Under the pieces are notes generated by a model. It worked only from the letters and a program-made list of their open reading frames with translations, was not told the DNA's origin and did not search any database. Below, one piece after another: positions 1 to 7,198 of a DNA stretch of 10,518 bases. The stretch lies in contig WAPZ01000826.1 of assembly GCA_015520535.1 (NCBI GenBank), positions 1 through 10,518 on the forward strand. The letters run 5' to 3'. The translations under genes and the position numbers were made by a program. This stretch comes from Candidatus Heimdallarchaeota archaeon (lineage in GTDB: Archaea; Asgardarchaeota; Heimdallarchaeia; Hodarchaeales; S146-22). Each line of letters starts with the position of its first letter. Position 1 is the first letter of the stretch.

Positions 1-28
1 CAATTTGAGTGTTTTTTAGTGATTATTG

Positions 29-2803
29 GTGAATGATATAACAATTAAAACAAATATTGTTAAAGAATTAGTAAAATTGAAAGATGCCATAATTGAGGAC
101 TTTAAAACAAAAGAAATTGATCTTACGGTTAGAACAGAGCTAGCAAGTCTTATTCCACAAGTGCTTTTACAAAATCTTATACTGTGGTATCTCCAAAAAA
201 AAGAATATTTGCCATCATTTTCCTTGTTTACTCCGATAAATAAAGTAATACCGCATATATCGCAAGACGTAAGTTATCATATGATTCTTTTAAATTTCCT
301 ACGTTATGTTTCTGGTAACGAACGTGACGTTGATTTTAAAATTAGAGAATACTTTAATTTAGAGTATTTTCCGACTTTGGGTGAAACTATCCTTTTTATT
401 GATTTGCATCATTATAGTCAAACTCACATTGCTGACGACTATTATTATAAGTTTAAGCGTGAAGAGAACGTTAGTATATCCGCTTCAGACAAATTTCTTC
501 CCTTCTTTAATTTGTTAGAAACGTTTGAAAACACGTCTTCTCAAGCGTTATTAGAATTAATAATGGATTTTTTTGAGAACTTGTTACTTCATGACGAGAA
601 GAAAAAAGAAGGCTCATTTTATACGCCAAGACTTTTAACGTTTCATACCGTTGTTTCCACGGTGCTTCATTATTTAAATCTCCAAATAGATCCTTTTAAA
701 TTTAAACACGCGTTAGAAAAGTATATTAAAGAGCTGTCACCTAGTGAAGTTAGATCTTTTCTGGAACGTCTATTTTTTTTGCGAGTTTTGGATCCAGCTT
801 GCGGAACGGGGCAGTTTTTGGAGACATATACTACTGTGGTTCTTGAAATTCTCAAAATAATATTACAATATCACGAAAAAGAGGTTGTAAGATATTTACA
901 AGAGAAAACAAAAGATTTACAATTAGTTAATGTTGTCACCAATAAAGACATTGCGTTTTCTGTTAAATTATTCCTTCTTAAGATGTACATGGTGTTACCA
1001 AATATTTATGGTGTTGATTTAAATGAAACCGCAGTAGCGTTAGCTCGAATTCGGTTATTGCTACTTAGTTTGCCTCAGTATCATTCCTCCATAAAATCAC
1101 AGATAAGTGACAGTTTTAAACATATAATACTTCAGATTTATGTTGGTAATGCGCTGATTGGGTTCCAAAGAATAGATGAAAAAAATATTATGACTTCTAT
1201 GACGCGTGAGGTATTGAATAAGGGTTTTTATTCACATTTCATAAAAAATTCAGCGCTTGATATTGAATACCAAGATTTTTTACTGTGGAAACCGTTCCAC
1301 TGGTTTTTTGAGTTTCCACATATTGAATTTGGTGCAGCTGATCCGGATGCTGATGGTTTCGACTTAATAATTGGAAATCCTCCGTGGGTTTCCTCAAAGA
1401 AATTACCAGAACAGCAAAAGCGTTTTTTTCGGAAAACTTTCAAATTAATTGATCAGCAGTATGACATGTTTGTTCTTTTTATAGAAAGGGCGCTCAATAT
1501 GCTCAAAAAAGAGGGAATTATTGCCTTTGTGGTTCCAAATCGTTTTTTGACCAATCCTCATTATGTGAGTTTTCGCTCATATCTTTTAAAACATCATTTA
1601 ATCAAAGAAATTGTGGATTTTGGAGAAATACCGCTTTTTAAAACTGTCAATATGCCGTTTTCAGTCTTAACGCTACAAAAATCGACAAATTCTGCTGATT
1701 ACATTGCGGTTTTGTTCATGACTCAATCAAATGACCATCTTGCTCTCCAAAAAAGATATTATTTTGATTCGACACTCTTTTTGAAGACAAAGAATTATGA
1801 AATTCGAATTTATTTTCCACCCAAAATGTTACAACTTATAATAAGCATGGAAACTAATTCAATTCCTTTTAAAACGTTTTTTAGGAACGCACGGGGAGTA
1901 GAAATTGGAAAGAAAAGTCCATTAATTCAAAATAGCCCTCCTTATAGCAATAATAGTGGTTGGGTACCTTTTTTACTTGGGAAATTCCTTTATCGTTATT
2001 TTATTACAGATGAAGTTTATTTAAAAATCGGAGATCCACATGTGAAATATAAAACACCTGAACTTTACGTTGGAAAAAAACTTCTCATTCGAAAAACGGG
2101 GAAAAATATTGAAGCGTCCATTGATTATCAAGATCGATATGTTATTCAAGTCATTTACGTGTTTAAAGAAAAAACTAAGGAATATAGTGTTGAGGCAATT
2201 CTTCCAATCCTTAATTCTAGTTTAATGAATTTTTATTTCCTTTTTAAGGGGACAGAACTGAGAAAAAAGTCTTTTCCGCATTATAGACAAAAGGATATTT
2301 TAGAGATGCCTTTAAAACAACTATCAGCTACTACACGTAAAATTTTAGAAATCTTATGTCATTATCTTCTTTTTCTTTATACATTGAGAAAGGATACTAC
2401 GTTGCATGATAGTAAAAAAATGTATGGTAATATAGCTGTGTGGATTCAATTTTTTGACAACAACTTGATAAATGCATTAGTTTTTGCGTTGTACTTGTCT
2501 GAAGAACAAATAAGCGCACCCTTACCTTCATGTAGAAGCTTTGATCTTATACTTCAATATTTATTCCCTATAAATTATGTAAAGTGGCAAGATTACTATT
2601 GGAAAATGAAAAGGGGTTTATTATCAGCCGAGGAAAGAGTAAAGTTTTTCAATCTTACAAAAGTGAACTTAGAAAATATAAAACGAAGTTATGACGCGTT
2701 AAAATCTAATAAGAAATTGATTCGCCTTTTAGATCAGATATTTTCTCATAAAATGGTGAAGCAAATATTTTCAACACTTAAAGACGTGAGCTTTGATGCG
2801 TAA
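29..2803 (+). CDS. N6-adenine DNA methyltransferase, Eco57I/TaqI-like (type IIG-like, no nuclease domain seen)
   Basis: This is a large gamma-class N6-adenine DNA methyltransferase, expected to transfer a methyl group from S-adenosylmethionine to adenine in a specific DNA site. Counting from the TTG at 26, a GSFYTP motif lies at residues 196-201, the SAM-binding motif DPACGTGQF at 256-264, a YGVDLNETAVALAR acidic-loop segment near 335-350, and the catalytic NPPW at 451-454. The last ~350 residues resemble a TaqI-type target-recognition domain (GKKLLIRKTG, then LPILNSS and a following F-P-H segment). The first ~195 residues look like the helical connector of type IIG enzymes, and I see no PD-(D/E)XK signature there, so it may only methylate. 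An in-frame TGA at 20-22 limits the start. GTG at 29 is preferred because GTGAT (19-23) is a plausible ribosome binding site; TTG at 26 is the alternative. UbiA follows after 18 bases, suggesting cotranscription. The family call is firm; the site recognised is unknown. Confidence 0.9.
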   Translation: MNDITIKTNIVKELVKLKDAIIEDFKTKEIDLTVRTELASLIPQVLLQNLILWYLQKKEYLPSFSLFTPINKVIPHISQDVSYHMILLNFLRYVSGNERDVDFKIREYFNLEYFPTLGETILFIDLHHYSQTHIADDYYYKFKREENVSISASDKFLPFFNLLETFENTSSQALLELIMDFFENLLLHDEKKKEGSFYTPRLLTFHTVVSTVLHYLNLQIDPFKFKHALEKYIKELSPSEVRSFLERLFFLRVLDPACGTGQFLETYTTVVLEILKIILQYHEKEVVRYLQEKTKDLQLVNVVTNKDIAFSVKLFLLKMYMVLPNIYGVDLNETAVALARIRLLLLSLPQYHSSIKSQISDSFKHIILQIYVGNALIGFQRIDEKNIMTSMTREVLNKGFYSHFIKNSALDIEYQDFLLWKPFHWFFEFPHIEFGAADPDADGFDLIIGNPPWVSSKKLPEQQKRFFRKTFKLIDQQYDMFVLFIERALNMLKKEGIIAFVVPNRFLTNPHYVSFRSYLLKHHLIKEIVDFGEIPLFKTVNMPFSVLTLQKSTNSADYIAVLFMTQSNDHLALQKRYYFDSTLFLKTKNYEIRIYFPPKMLQLIISMETNSIPFKTFFRNARGVEIGKKSPLIQNSPPYSNNSGWVPFLLGKFLYRYFITDEVYLKIGDPHVKYKTPELYVGKKLLIRKTGKNIEASIDYQDRYVIQVIYVFKEKTKEYSVEAILPILNSSLMNFYFLFKGTELRKKSFPHYRQKDILEMPLKQLSATTRKILEILCHYLLFLYTLRKDTTLHDSKKMYGNIAVWIQFFDNNLINALVFALYLSEEQISAPLPSCRSFDLILQYLFPINYVKWQDYYWKMKRGLLSAEERVKFFNLTKVNLENIKRSYDALKSNKKLIRLLDQIFSHKMVKQIFSTLKDVSFDA

Positions 2804-2821
2804 ATAATTGGGTGGTAAAAA

Positions 2822-3808
2822 ATGATCATGAAACGTATAAGGGCATACTGGGATTTAACACGCCTTTCTTTGGGTATCTTAGCGGGGTTAGCTGCCATTA
2901 ATGGCGCTTTATTTGCCGCACTCTTGACAAAACAGACCACAAATTTGGTTATTTTTTTGACACAAAATATGGTTGTGTTTCTAGTGGGCTTTTTAGTGGC
3001 GGCAAGTATCGTCTCAGCTGCCATGGCGTTAAATGATTATTCGGATTACCCGATTGATAAAATCAACAATCGTTTGGATCGACCTTTAGTACGTGGTGAT
3101 CTCACTCGGCGAGAGGTTTTGTATCTCATTATTGGTCTTTATTTGTTTGGTATAATTTTGAGTATCTTATTCTTTAACCTCATAATTTCAATTAGTACCA
3201 TTATTTTTGCACTCTTAAGTATATTATATAGTTATCAGTCCTCAACGGGTGAATCAAAACTTAATTTAAAGAAAAAAGGTATTATTGGTAATATAATTGT
3301 TTCTTCCAGTTATTTTGCTCCCTTTCTACTTGGTGTTATCTTTTGGATCACTTATACAAAAAATGTCAGTCTTAATTTCCGTTTTTTTGCTGTCGTTGTT
3401 CTTTTCATCATTGGTGCTTTATTTGGAACTCTTGGTCGTGAAATTTTGAAAGGATTACAAGATGTCGAAGGTGATCGCTTACACGCCGTAACCACATTGG
3501 CAGTAACACGTGGAGAGTCTTTTGCAAAGCGAGTTGGCTTTTCGTTGTCCGCTTTTGGTCTTGCGATTTTTTATCTCTTGGCTTTTTTAACGTTTCAACA
3601 TTTGTACTCCCTAGTTTCGGCGTTAACATTCCTTGTACTAGCTAGTGTCTTTCTTATACGCGTTTTTTTTATATTATTCCTTTCACCATCCAATATTCCA
3701 GCAAAACAGAGATATAAGAAGGTTAGATCCGTGACCAGATTAATTTTATGGTTTGTGATCGGATCATTGTTATTAGGCACGGTAGTTGAAATCCTTCTTT
3801 CCTTTTAA
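2822..3808 (+). CDS. UbiA-family prenyltransferase, probable digeranylgeranylglyceryl phosphate synthase
   Basis: This is an integral membrane prenyltransferase of the UbiA superfamily. The first Mg-diphosphate motif is NDYSDYPID (N71, D72, D75, D79), followed by NNRLDRPLVRG. The second is D214-x-x-x-D218 inside REILKGLQDVEGDR, then TTLAVTRG. The RE-x-x-K-x-x-x-D-x-EGD arrangement is typical of archaeal enzymes that add the second geranylgeranyl chain to glycerol-1-phosphate ether lipid precursors, so that is the favoured role. Quinone or other polyprenyl transfer cannot be excluded. About nine hydrophobic helices are visible, as expected for UbiA. At 328 residues it is somewhat longer than many archaeal homologues, mainly in the loops and C-terminus. 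The start ATG at 2822 follows GGTGG at 2811-2815; ATG 2828 is a less likely alternative. It lies 18 bases after the methyltransferase gene, so it is probably on the same transcript. Confidence 0.85.
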   Translation: MIMKRIRAYWDLTRLSLGILAGLAAINGALFAALLTKQTTNLVIFLTQNMVVFLVGFLVAASIVSAAMALNDYSDYPIDKINNRLDRPLVRGDLTRREVLYLIIGLYLFGIILSILFFNLIISISTIIFALLSILYSYQSSTGESKLNLKKKGIIGNIIVSSSYFAPFLLGVIFWITYTKNVSLNFRFFAVVVLFIIGALFGTLGREILKGLQDVEGDRLHAVTTLAVTRGESFAKRVGFSLSAFGLAIFYLLAFLTFQHLYSLVSALTFLVLASVFLIRVFFILFLSPSNIPAKQRYKKVRSVTRLILWFVIGSLLLGTVVEILLSF

Positions 3809-3870
3809 TTCCTTTATTGCCTCGTAAACCTGTAAAAACTTATTCTCAGATTAGAAAGTCAATGAAAGAC

Positions 3871-3880
3871 TTTTATATTT
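3871..3880 (+). promoter_or_regulatory. Candidate TATA box (distal) with overlapping inverted repeat
   Basis: TTTTATATTT is an archaeal TATA-like element in the gap after the UbiA gene. It would start transcription near 3900, giving a leader of about 85 bases to the preferred ATG at 3986. The right arm of the inverted repeat AAAGTC (3855-3860) / GACTTT (3868-3873) runs into this box, so a bound repressor could block TBP/TFB. This is a pattern call only. Confidence 0.3.
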
Positions 3881-3911
3881 TTAACGAAAAGATTAAATAG
3901 AAACAAAATAA

Positions 3912-3920
3912 CTTTATATA
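3912..3920 (+). promoter_or_regulatory. Candidate TATA box (proximal) for the SufR-like regulator
   Basis: CTTTATATA, preceded by A-rich AACAAAATAA that could serve as a BRE, is the best TATA match in the 3809-3985 gap. Transcription would begin near 3940-3946. That is downstream of the ATG at 3920 and close to the ATG at 3950, which argues that translation begins further on, at 3986. Confidence 0.4.
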
Positions 3921-3970
3921 TGAATAAATTGCACGATAGGTGTCAAAATATGACAGTTGCTTTATCTACA

Positions 3971-3976
3971 GAGGTG
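3971..3976 (+). promoter_or_regulatory. Ribosome binding site deciding the regulator start
   Basis: GAGGTG is the strongest Shine-Dalgarno match upstream of the regulator. It ends nine bases before ATG 3986. A weaker AGGTG (3938-3942) precedes the in-frame ATG at 3950. The stronger site and the proximal TATA position favour 3986. Confidence 0.5.
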
Positions 3977-3985
3977 TCACACTCG

Positions 3986-4657
3986 ATGAAAAAAGAAGTC
4001 CCCATAACTTTAAAGTTCTTGCATCCAGTTCAACAGCAAATAATGATGACTTTAATTGAGGCACCAAATTATCAGATGTTTCAACAAGAGGTTCAAGAAA
4101 AACTGGGAATGTCATATACGAATGTTCAATGGCATGTCCGTCAATTATCTAACCTTGGTCTTGTTAGTGTCGAGCCAAAAAAGAGAGAAAAAGGAAAAGG
4201 ACGACCATCTAATTTAGTTAAACTTACGGATGATGGCTTAGAATTATTTCCCAAGCGCTATAGTCGCTACCTAAAAGATCTCATCAACTTAATGAAAGCG
4301 GAACCCGATCTCAACAAAAAACTTCCGAAGCTTTTAGAAAAAGTCGGTGAACGCTCCATCGAAACCTTAGAAAACCAGATAAAACAAGAAAAAGGTGAAA
4401 CGAACCTAGTCGATTTGTTTATTGCAATATCAAAAAACTTTGGCCATCAACTTAATGTCTTTGAAGAAAATGGAAACATCATTGTGGAAAATTACAATTG
4501 TATTTTGCGTAGTCTCATCAGAGAATTGCCCATTTTATGTGTTCCGGACGAAAAAATCTTTAGCTCGCTAGGTAAAAAGTATGGCTATCAAGTAAAACAC
4601 GAAGCTTCTATTGCCCACGGCTCGAGTAAATGTGTATTTACCTTCACGAAACAATAA
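3986..4657 (+). CDS. Winged-helix transcriptional regulator, SufR-like with incomplete cysteine set
   Basis: This is a DNA-binding regulator of 223 residues from the preferred ATG. The N-terminal ~80 residues form an ArsR/DeoR-like winged helix: the recognition region is SYTNVQWHVRQLSNLGLVSV, followed by a basic wing (KKREKGKGRPSN) and a LTDDGLELFP strand-helix. The C-terminal half resembles the Fe-S sensor SufR (COG2345-like). It has C172-x12-C185 (in YNC...ILC) and a last cysteine, C216, 30 residues on in the SSKCVFTF segment. Cyanobacterial SufR has, as I recall, C-x12-C-x13-C-x14-C. Here the third position is tyrosine (KKYGYQ) and there is no cysteine nearby, leaving three candidate ligands. 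In-frame ATGs exist at 3920 and 3950, but the promoter and the GAGGTG site favour 3986. It has its own promoter region and is convergent with the next operon. The regulated genes are unknown; Fe-S or redox sensing is inferred from the family. Confidence 0.75.
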   Translation: MKKEVPITLKFLHPVQQQIMMTLIEAPNYQMFQQEVQEKLGMSYTNVQWHVRQLSNLGLVSVEPKKREKGKGRPSNLVKLTDDGLELFPKRYSRYLKDLINLMKAEPDLNKKLPKLLEKVGERSIETLENQIKQEKGETNLVDLFIAISKNFGHQLNVFEENGNIIVENYNCILRSLIRELPILCVPDEKIFSSLGKKYGYQVKHEASIAHGSSKCVFTFTKQ

Positions 4658-4679
4658 TAACCGGGATTTGTCGACTCAT

Positions 4680-5258
4680 TTATTTATCTTTTTCCAACTG
4701 AAACATCAATCTGGATTTAGAAGAACTAGAGATAATATTTCCTATTGGTAAATCCAGTTGCCTATTCCGATTGTCTAAATCTTCATTTTTCCATTTTATG
4801 GTACGATAGCTTATAGAAGCACAGATTTCTTTTATATAGTTGCTTATTTCTCTAATTGTGATGTGAGAACTCATTTTTGCAGAAAAAGAGATATGCTCAC
4901 GCTGATTGAGAGACAGTTCAATTGTTAAAGGAACAAGATTGCCAACTTCAACCAGAGCAAATTTTTTCTCTTTTGCCAGAAAAATTTCTTCTAACCAGAA
5001 CATTCCAAGATCGGCATTTTCTATTAACATTTCAAGGGAGAGATCTGCATTTTTGCTTTTATTTACTGGTATAGAAGGCATTGACGGAAATAAAATGTCA
5101 AAATTTTCGTCTGAAACGTGTAACATCGTCTTTAATATACGTAGAAACGCAGTTAATGTTGTTTTTGGATTCAAATAAAAATAGTATTGAAGATTTTTAA
5201 TGGAAGACGTCAATTTAAAACCATATACTTTGTTAAGAGTATTTTTTAGCGTTTTCAT
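4680..5258 (-). CDS. Hypothetical protein translationally coupled to the Nudix-PurM fusion
   Basis: I do not recognise this 192-residue protein. Its ATG overlaps the TGA stop of the upstream Nudix-PurM gene in an ATGA junction (5255-5258), so the two are almost certainly translated in a coupled way from one mRNA. No signal peptide, membrane helix or cysteine cluster is visible, which suggests a cytosolic protein. The middle (IENADLGMFWLEEIFLAKEK, then FALVEVGNLVPLTIELSL) and the SFSAKMSSHITIREISNYIKE segment look like mixed alpha/beta structure. The last ~40 residues are polar and basic. Coupling implies a role alongside the fusion protein, perhaps as a partner in a complex, but this rests only on gene order. 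The reading frame is full length, with a convergent stop 22 bases from the end of the SufR-like gene. Confidence 0.7.
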   Translation of the reverse strand: MKTLKNTLNKVYGFKLTSSIKNLQYYFYLNPKTTLTAFLRILKTMLHVSDENFDILFPSMPSIPVNKSKNADLSLEMLIENADLGMFWLEEIFLAKEKKFALVEVGNLVPLTIELSLNQREHISFSAKMSSHITIREISNYIKEICASISYRTIKWKNEDLDNRNRQLDLPIGNIISSSSKSRLMFQLEKDK

Positions 5259-6808
5259 TTGTTTTCCACTTGAAGTGCAGCTATTTTTTCGAGAGCGATG
5301 ATTAACTCGTCTGCCTGTGGCGGAGTCAGATATGAGTGGGTTGTTGTGAGATATACACCCTTTCTTTCTGGACTAATTTTTCCAATTTCGACTAGTGGCT
5401 TCCCGTCGATTTGCCCCTTCGTTAATGTGTCTGCAATTCCAGGTTCCCCAATAAAGAAAACTACCCCCGATGAAATTAATTTGTTGATGTCAATTCCCAA
5501 AAGTTCTTTGAAATAGGCGGTTGAAGGATCTACGGGGAAAAGCGTGTCATCAATTTCAAGACCAATGTTCAAACGCTGAGAAAATTCCCATAATGCTCCA
5601 AAAACGCCGCCTTCTGTGGCGTCATGGGCTTGTTTTAACTTAAATTCTCTATTTAGTTGTAATAATGGCTGGACAATCGCTATTTGTTCTCCAAGTTTTT
5701 TTGCACGTGTCAACATTTTTGAGTCGATTTTTGGCGTTTGCGAGGCGGTGTTTTGGGTAGCAGTTAGTGTGATTTCTTTTTGTTCCAGTTCAGAAGCAAT
5801 AATTCCAGTTCCTTCCGTTCCTACATAGCCTAACATATAAATAGAATCTTTTTCGGTGACTTTCTTATTGATATAGTAGTCGTTGGGAACAAATCCGATC
5901 ATAGACGCCGAAATAACAATATGATTAAGGGATTCTGAAACTTCACTGTGTCCCCCAAGAACCATGATACCGAGTTCCTCACTTGTTTTGTGTAATTGTT
6001 CTTGGATCTGAATGACTTCATTTTCTGCGGTGTTTGGTGGGAAAAGCAGCGTTGTGGTAATACCGTAAGGTATGGCACCTGTGGTAGCGACATCATTGGC
6101 ATTTACAACAATCGCATATCTCCCGGGATTCGGAGTGGGAAATGTTATGGGATCGGCTTTAACAACCAGATGGCAGTTATCATTGGAGTGATAAAATTCT
6201 TGTGCTTTTTTTATAGCTTGAAAATAATCAGCAACGAAACAATCTCGCCCAATACCTGGGTATTCAAGGACCCCTAGTTGTCGGACTCCTCTTAATTGAA
6301 CCATTTTTTCCAATAATGAGATTGGAATTTTACCTAAGGATAATATACTTCCTTTTCTCGTTTTTGTGTCGGGTTTAACCGTTTTTTGTCCTTGGAAAAG
6401 TCTAAAGGCTTTTTCCAGCGTTCCTCGCATTCCCATTGCCAAAGTATACTTATCAAGATCTTCGGGTCCAATCCATGCAAAATCGGTGTGTTCATGTGAA
6501 AGCTGGACCTTAATCGGATATGTGAGAGGTTCTACTTTATAGACAAGGAGCGTGATTGAAAACCCGAGGATAGAGAGTTTTTCCGTGTGTATTAAAGGGC
6601 CAGCTTTGACTTTTATGCCCGTTTCCTCAAGAAATTCACGCTCTATTGTTTTTTTTGGATCTTCTTCGTGGAGTCGAACTTTGCCTTTCGGCACTTCCCA
6701 CTTATTTGCATCAATTTTTGCTGTTGGTCGCCTTTTAATAATTAAAATTTTGCCTTCGTGATAGAGAACGCCCGCAGCCGATTTCGCCATTTCAACTTCA
6801 AACGGCAT
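5255..6808 (-). CDS. Fusion of Nudix hydrolase and PurM/HypE-like (AIR synthase-related) domains
   Basis: This is a two-domain enzyme of 517 residues from the preferred ATG. Residues ~1-142 form a Nudix hydrolase, expected to cleave a nucleoside diphosphate linked to another group. Its box runs from G42 (PKGKV) through R57-E58-F-L-E61-E62 to G64-I65, with the REFLEE core intact, but it has one extra residue between the first Glu and the Arg compared with G-x5-E-x7-RE. Residues ~153-500 resemble AIR synthase-related proteins (the PurM, HypE, ThiL and SelD fold): KADPITFPTPNPGRYA, NANDVATTGAIPYG (D239), LGGHSEV and HDATEGGVFGALWEF (D396). These match the usual ATP- and Mg-binding elements. No HypE C-terminal cysteine motif is present, so carbamoyl-to-cyanide chemistry is unlikely. 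The frame also opens at TTG 6832, but ATG 6808 has AGGTG eight bases upstream. The 192-residue gene follows by ATGA overlap. The substrate is unknown. Confidence 0.85.
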   Translation of the reverse strand: MPFEVEMAKSAAGVLYHEGKILIIKRRPTAKIDANKWEVPKGKVRLHEEDPKKTIEREFLEETGIKVKAGPLIHTEKLSILGFSITLLVYKVEPLTYPIKVQLSHEHTDFAWIGPEDLDKYTLAMGMRGTLEKAFRLFQGQKTVKPDTKTRKGSILSLGKIPISLLEKMVQLRGVRQLGVLEYPGIGRDCFVADYFQAIKKAQEFYHSNDNCHLVVKADPITFPTPNPGRYAIVVNANDVATTGAIPYGITTTLLFPPNTAENEVIQIQEQLHKTSEELGIMVLGGHSEVSESLNHIVISASMIGFVPNDYYINKKVTEKDSIYMLGYVGTEGTGIIASELEQKEITLTATQNTASQTPKIDSKMLTRAKKLGEQIAIVQPLLQLNREFKLKQAHDATEGGVFGALWEFSQRLNIGLEIDDTLFPVDPSTAYFKELLGIDINKLISSGVVFFIGEPGIADTLTKGQIDGKPLVEIGKISPERKGVYLTTTHSYLTPPQADELIIALEKIAALQVENK

Positions 6809-6853
6809 TGTTATTACACCTGTGATTTGCAAGTGACAGCAGAATTTGTTTGG

Positions 6854-6861
6854 TTTTAAGA
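6854..6861 (-). promoter_or_regulatory. Candidate TATA box for the Nudix-PurM operon
   Basis: On the minus strand this reads about CTTAAAAC. Transcription would start roughly 26 bases downstream, near 6831, leaving a short leader that holds the AGGTG site before ATG 6808. The match to consensus is moderate. Confidence 0.3.
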
Positions 6862-6905
6862 ATGCCTTTGGCGAAGAAAACTTCTTTAATTTTCAAAAAA
6901 ATGCG

Positions 6906-6912
6906 TTTAAAT
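6906..6912 (+). promoter_or_regulatory. Candidate TATA box for the eL13 gene
   Basis: TTTAAAT, preceded by A-rich sequence, lies about 40 bases before ATG 6950. A transcription start near 6933-6937 would give a very short leader containing GGAGG (6935-6939). TTTAAA is self-complementary, so it could in principle also serve the divergent operon. Confidence 0.3.
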
Positions 6913-6949
6913 GAAGATTTTTTCAAAAAACCATGGAGGATAGTGGACA

Positions 6950-7150
6950 ATGAGTTTGACACCGGAAGTAAGAGCACCAAAAATTGGCAAAAAGAGAAAA
7001 GGAAAGGGTTTCAGCGTAAAAGAATTACAAGAAGCTGGACTTTCAATATATCAAGCAAAACGTTTGAATATACCTTTAGATTTACGGCGAAAAACGCTAT
7101 ATCAAGAAAACGTCGAGAAAATTAAAAAAATTTTGGAAATCACTTCCTAA
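6950..7150 (+). CDS. rpl13e: Ribosomal protein eL13 (L13e family), short archaeal form
   Basis: This 66-residue protein is a component of the large ribosomal subunit. The basic segment GKKRKGKGFSVKELQEAGLS, followed by AKRLNIPLDLRRKT and ENVEKIKKIL, matches the conserved core of L13e: the R-x-G-x-GFS-x-x-EL-x-x-AG start, the RR-T turn and the ENVE helix. Eukaryotic eL13 is about 200 residues; archaeal forms are shorter, and this one holds little more than the core. GGAGG at 6935-6939 precedes ATG 6950 by ten bases. The gene is monocistronic, divergent from the Nudix-PurM operon and convergent with the membrane protein gene. Its presence places the organism outside typical Euryarchaeota. An overlapping frame at 6850-7125 has TTG initiation and no family resemblance, and is not a gene. 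Confidence 0.88.
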   Translation: MSLTPEVRAPKIGKKRKGKGFSVKELQEAGLSIYQAKRLNIPLDLRRKTLYQENVEKIKKILEITS

Positions 7151-7183
7151 GCGTAATTCCAAAAACGCATCAAGCATGTTAAT

Positions 7184-7189
7184 AAAAAA
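7184..7189 (-). terminator. U-tract after the membrane protein gene
   Basis: On the minus strand six T's follow the TAA stop of the membrane protein gene by about ten bases, with no strong hairpin. This is the usual look of an archaeal intrinsic terminator. A separate five-T run at 7196-7200 on the plus strand could end the eL13 transcript. Confidence 0.35.
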
Positions 7190-7198
7190 GTGGCATTT

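Noticed and set aside
29..613. A restriction nuclease domain at the N-terminus of the methyltransferase
   Set aside because: No convincing PD-(D/E)XK pattern was found; the region reads as helical connector.
4906..5178. A 90-codon plus-strand frame opposite the 192-residue gene
   Set aside because: It is antisense to a gene with a coupled start and shows no recognisable protein features.
5255..6808. Calling the fusion protein HypE (hydrogenase maturation)
   Set aside because: The HypE C-terminal cysteine motif is missing and no hydrogenase or hyp gene is nearby.
6890..6931. Two copies of TTTCAAAAAA upstream of eL13 as a direct repeat
   Set aside because: The copies are low-complexity A/T sequence and likely by chance.
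6850..7125. A 91-codon plus-strand frame overlapping eL13
   Set aside because: It starts with TTG without a good ribosome binding site and its composition is that of a shifted frame; the eL13 frame has clear family motifs.
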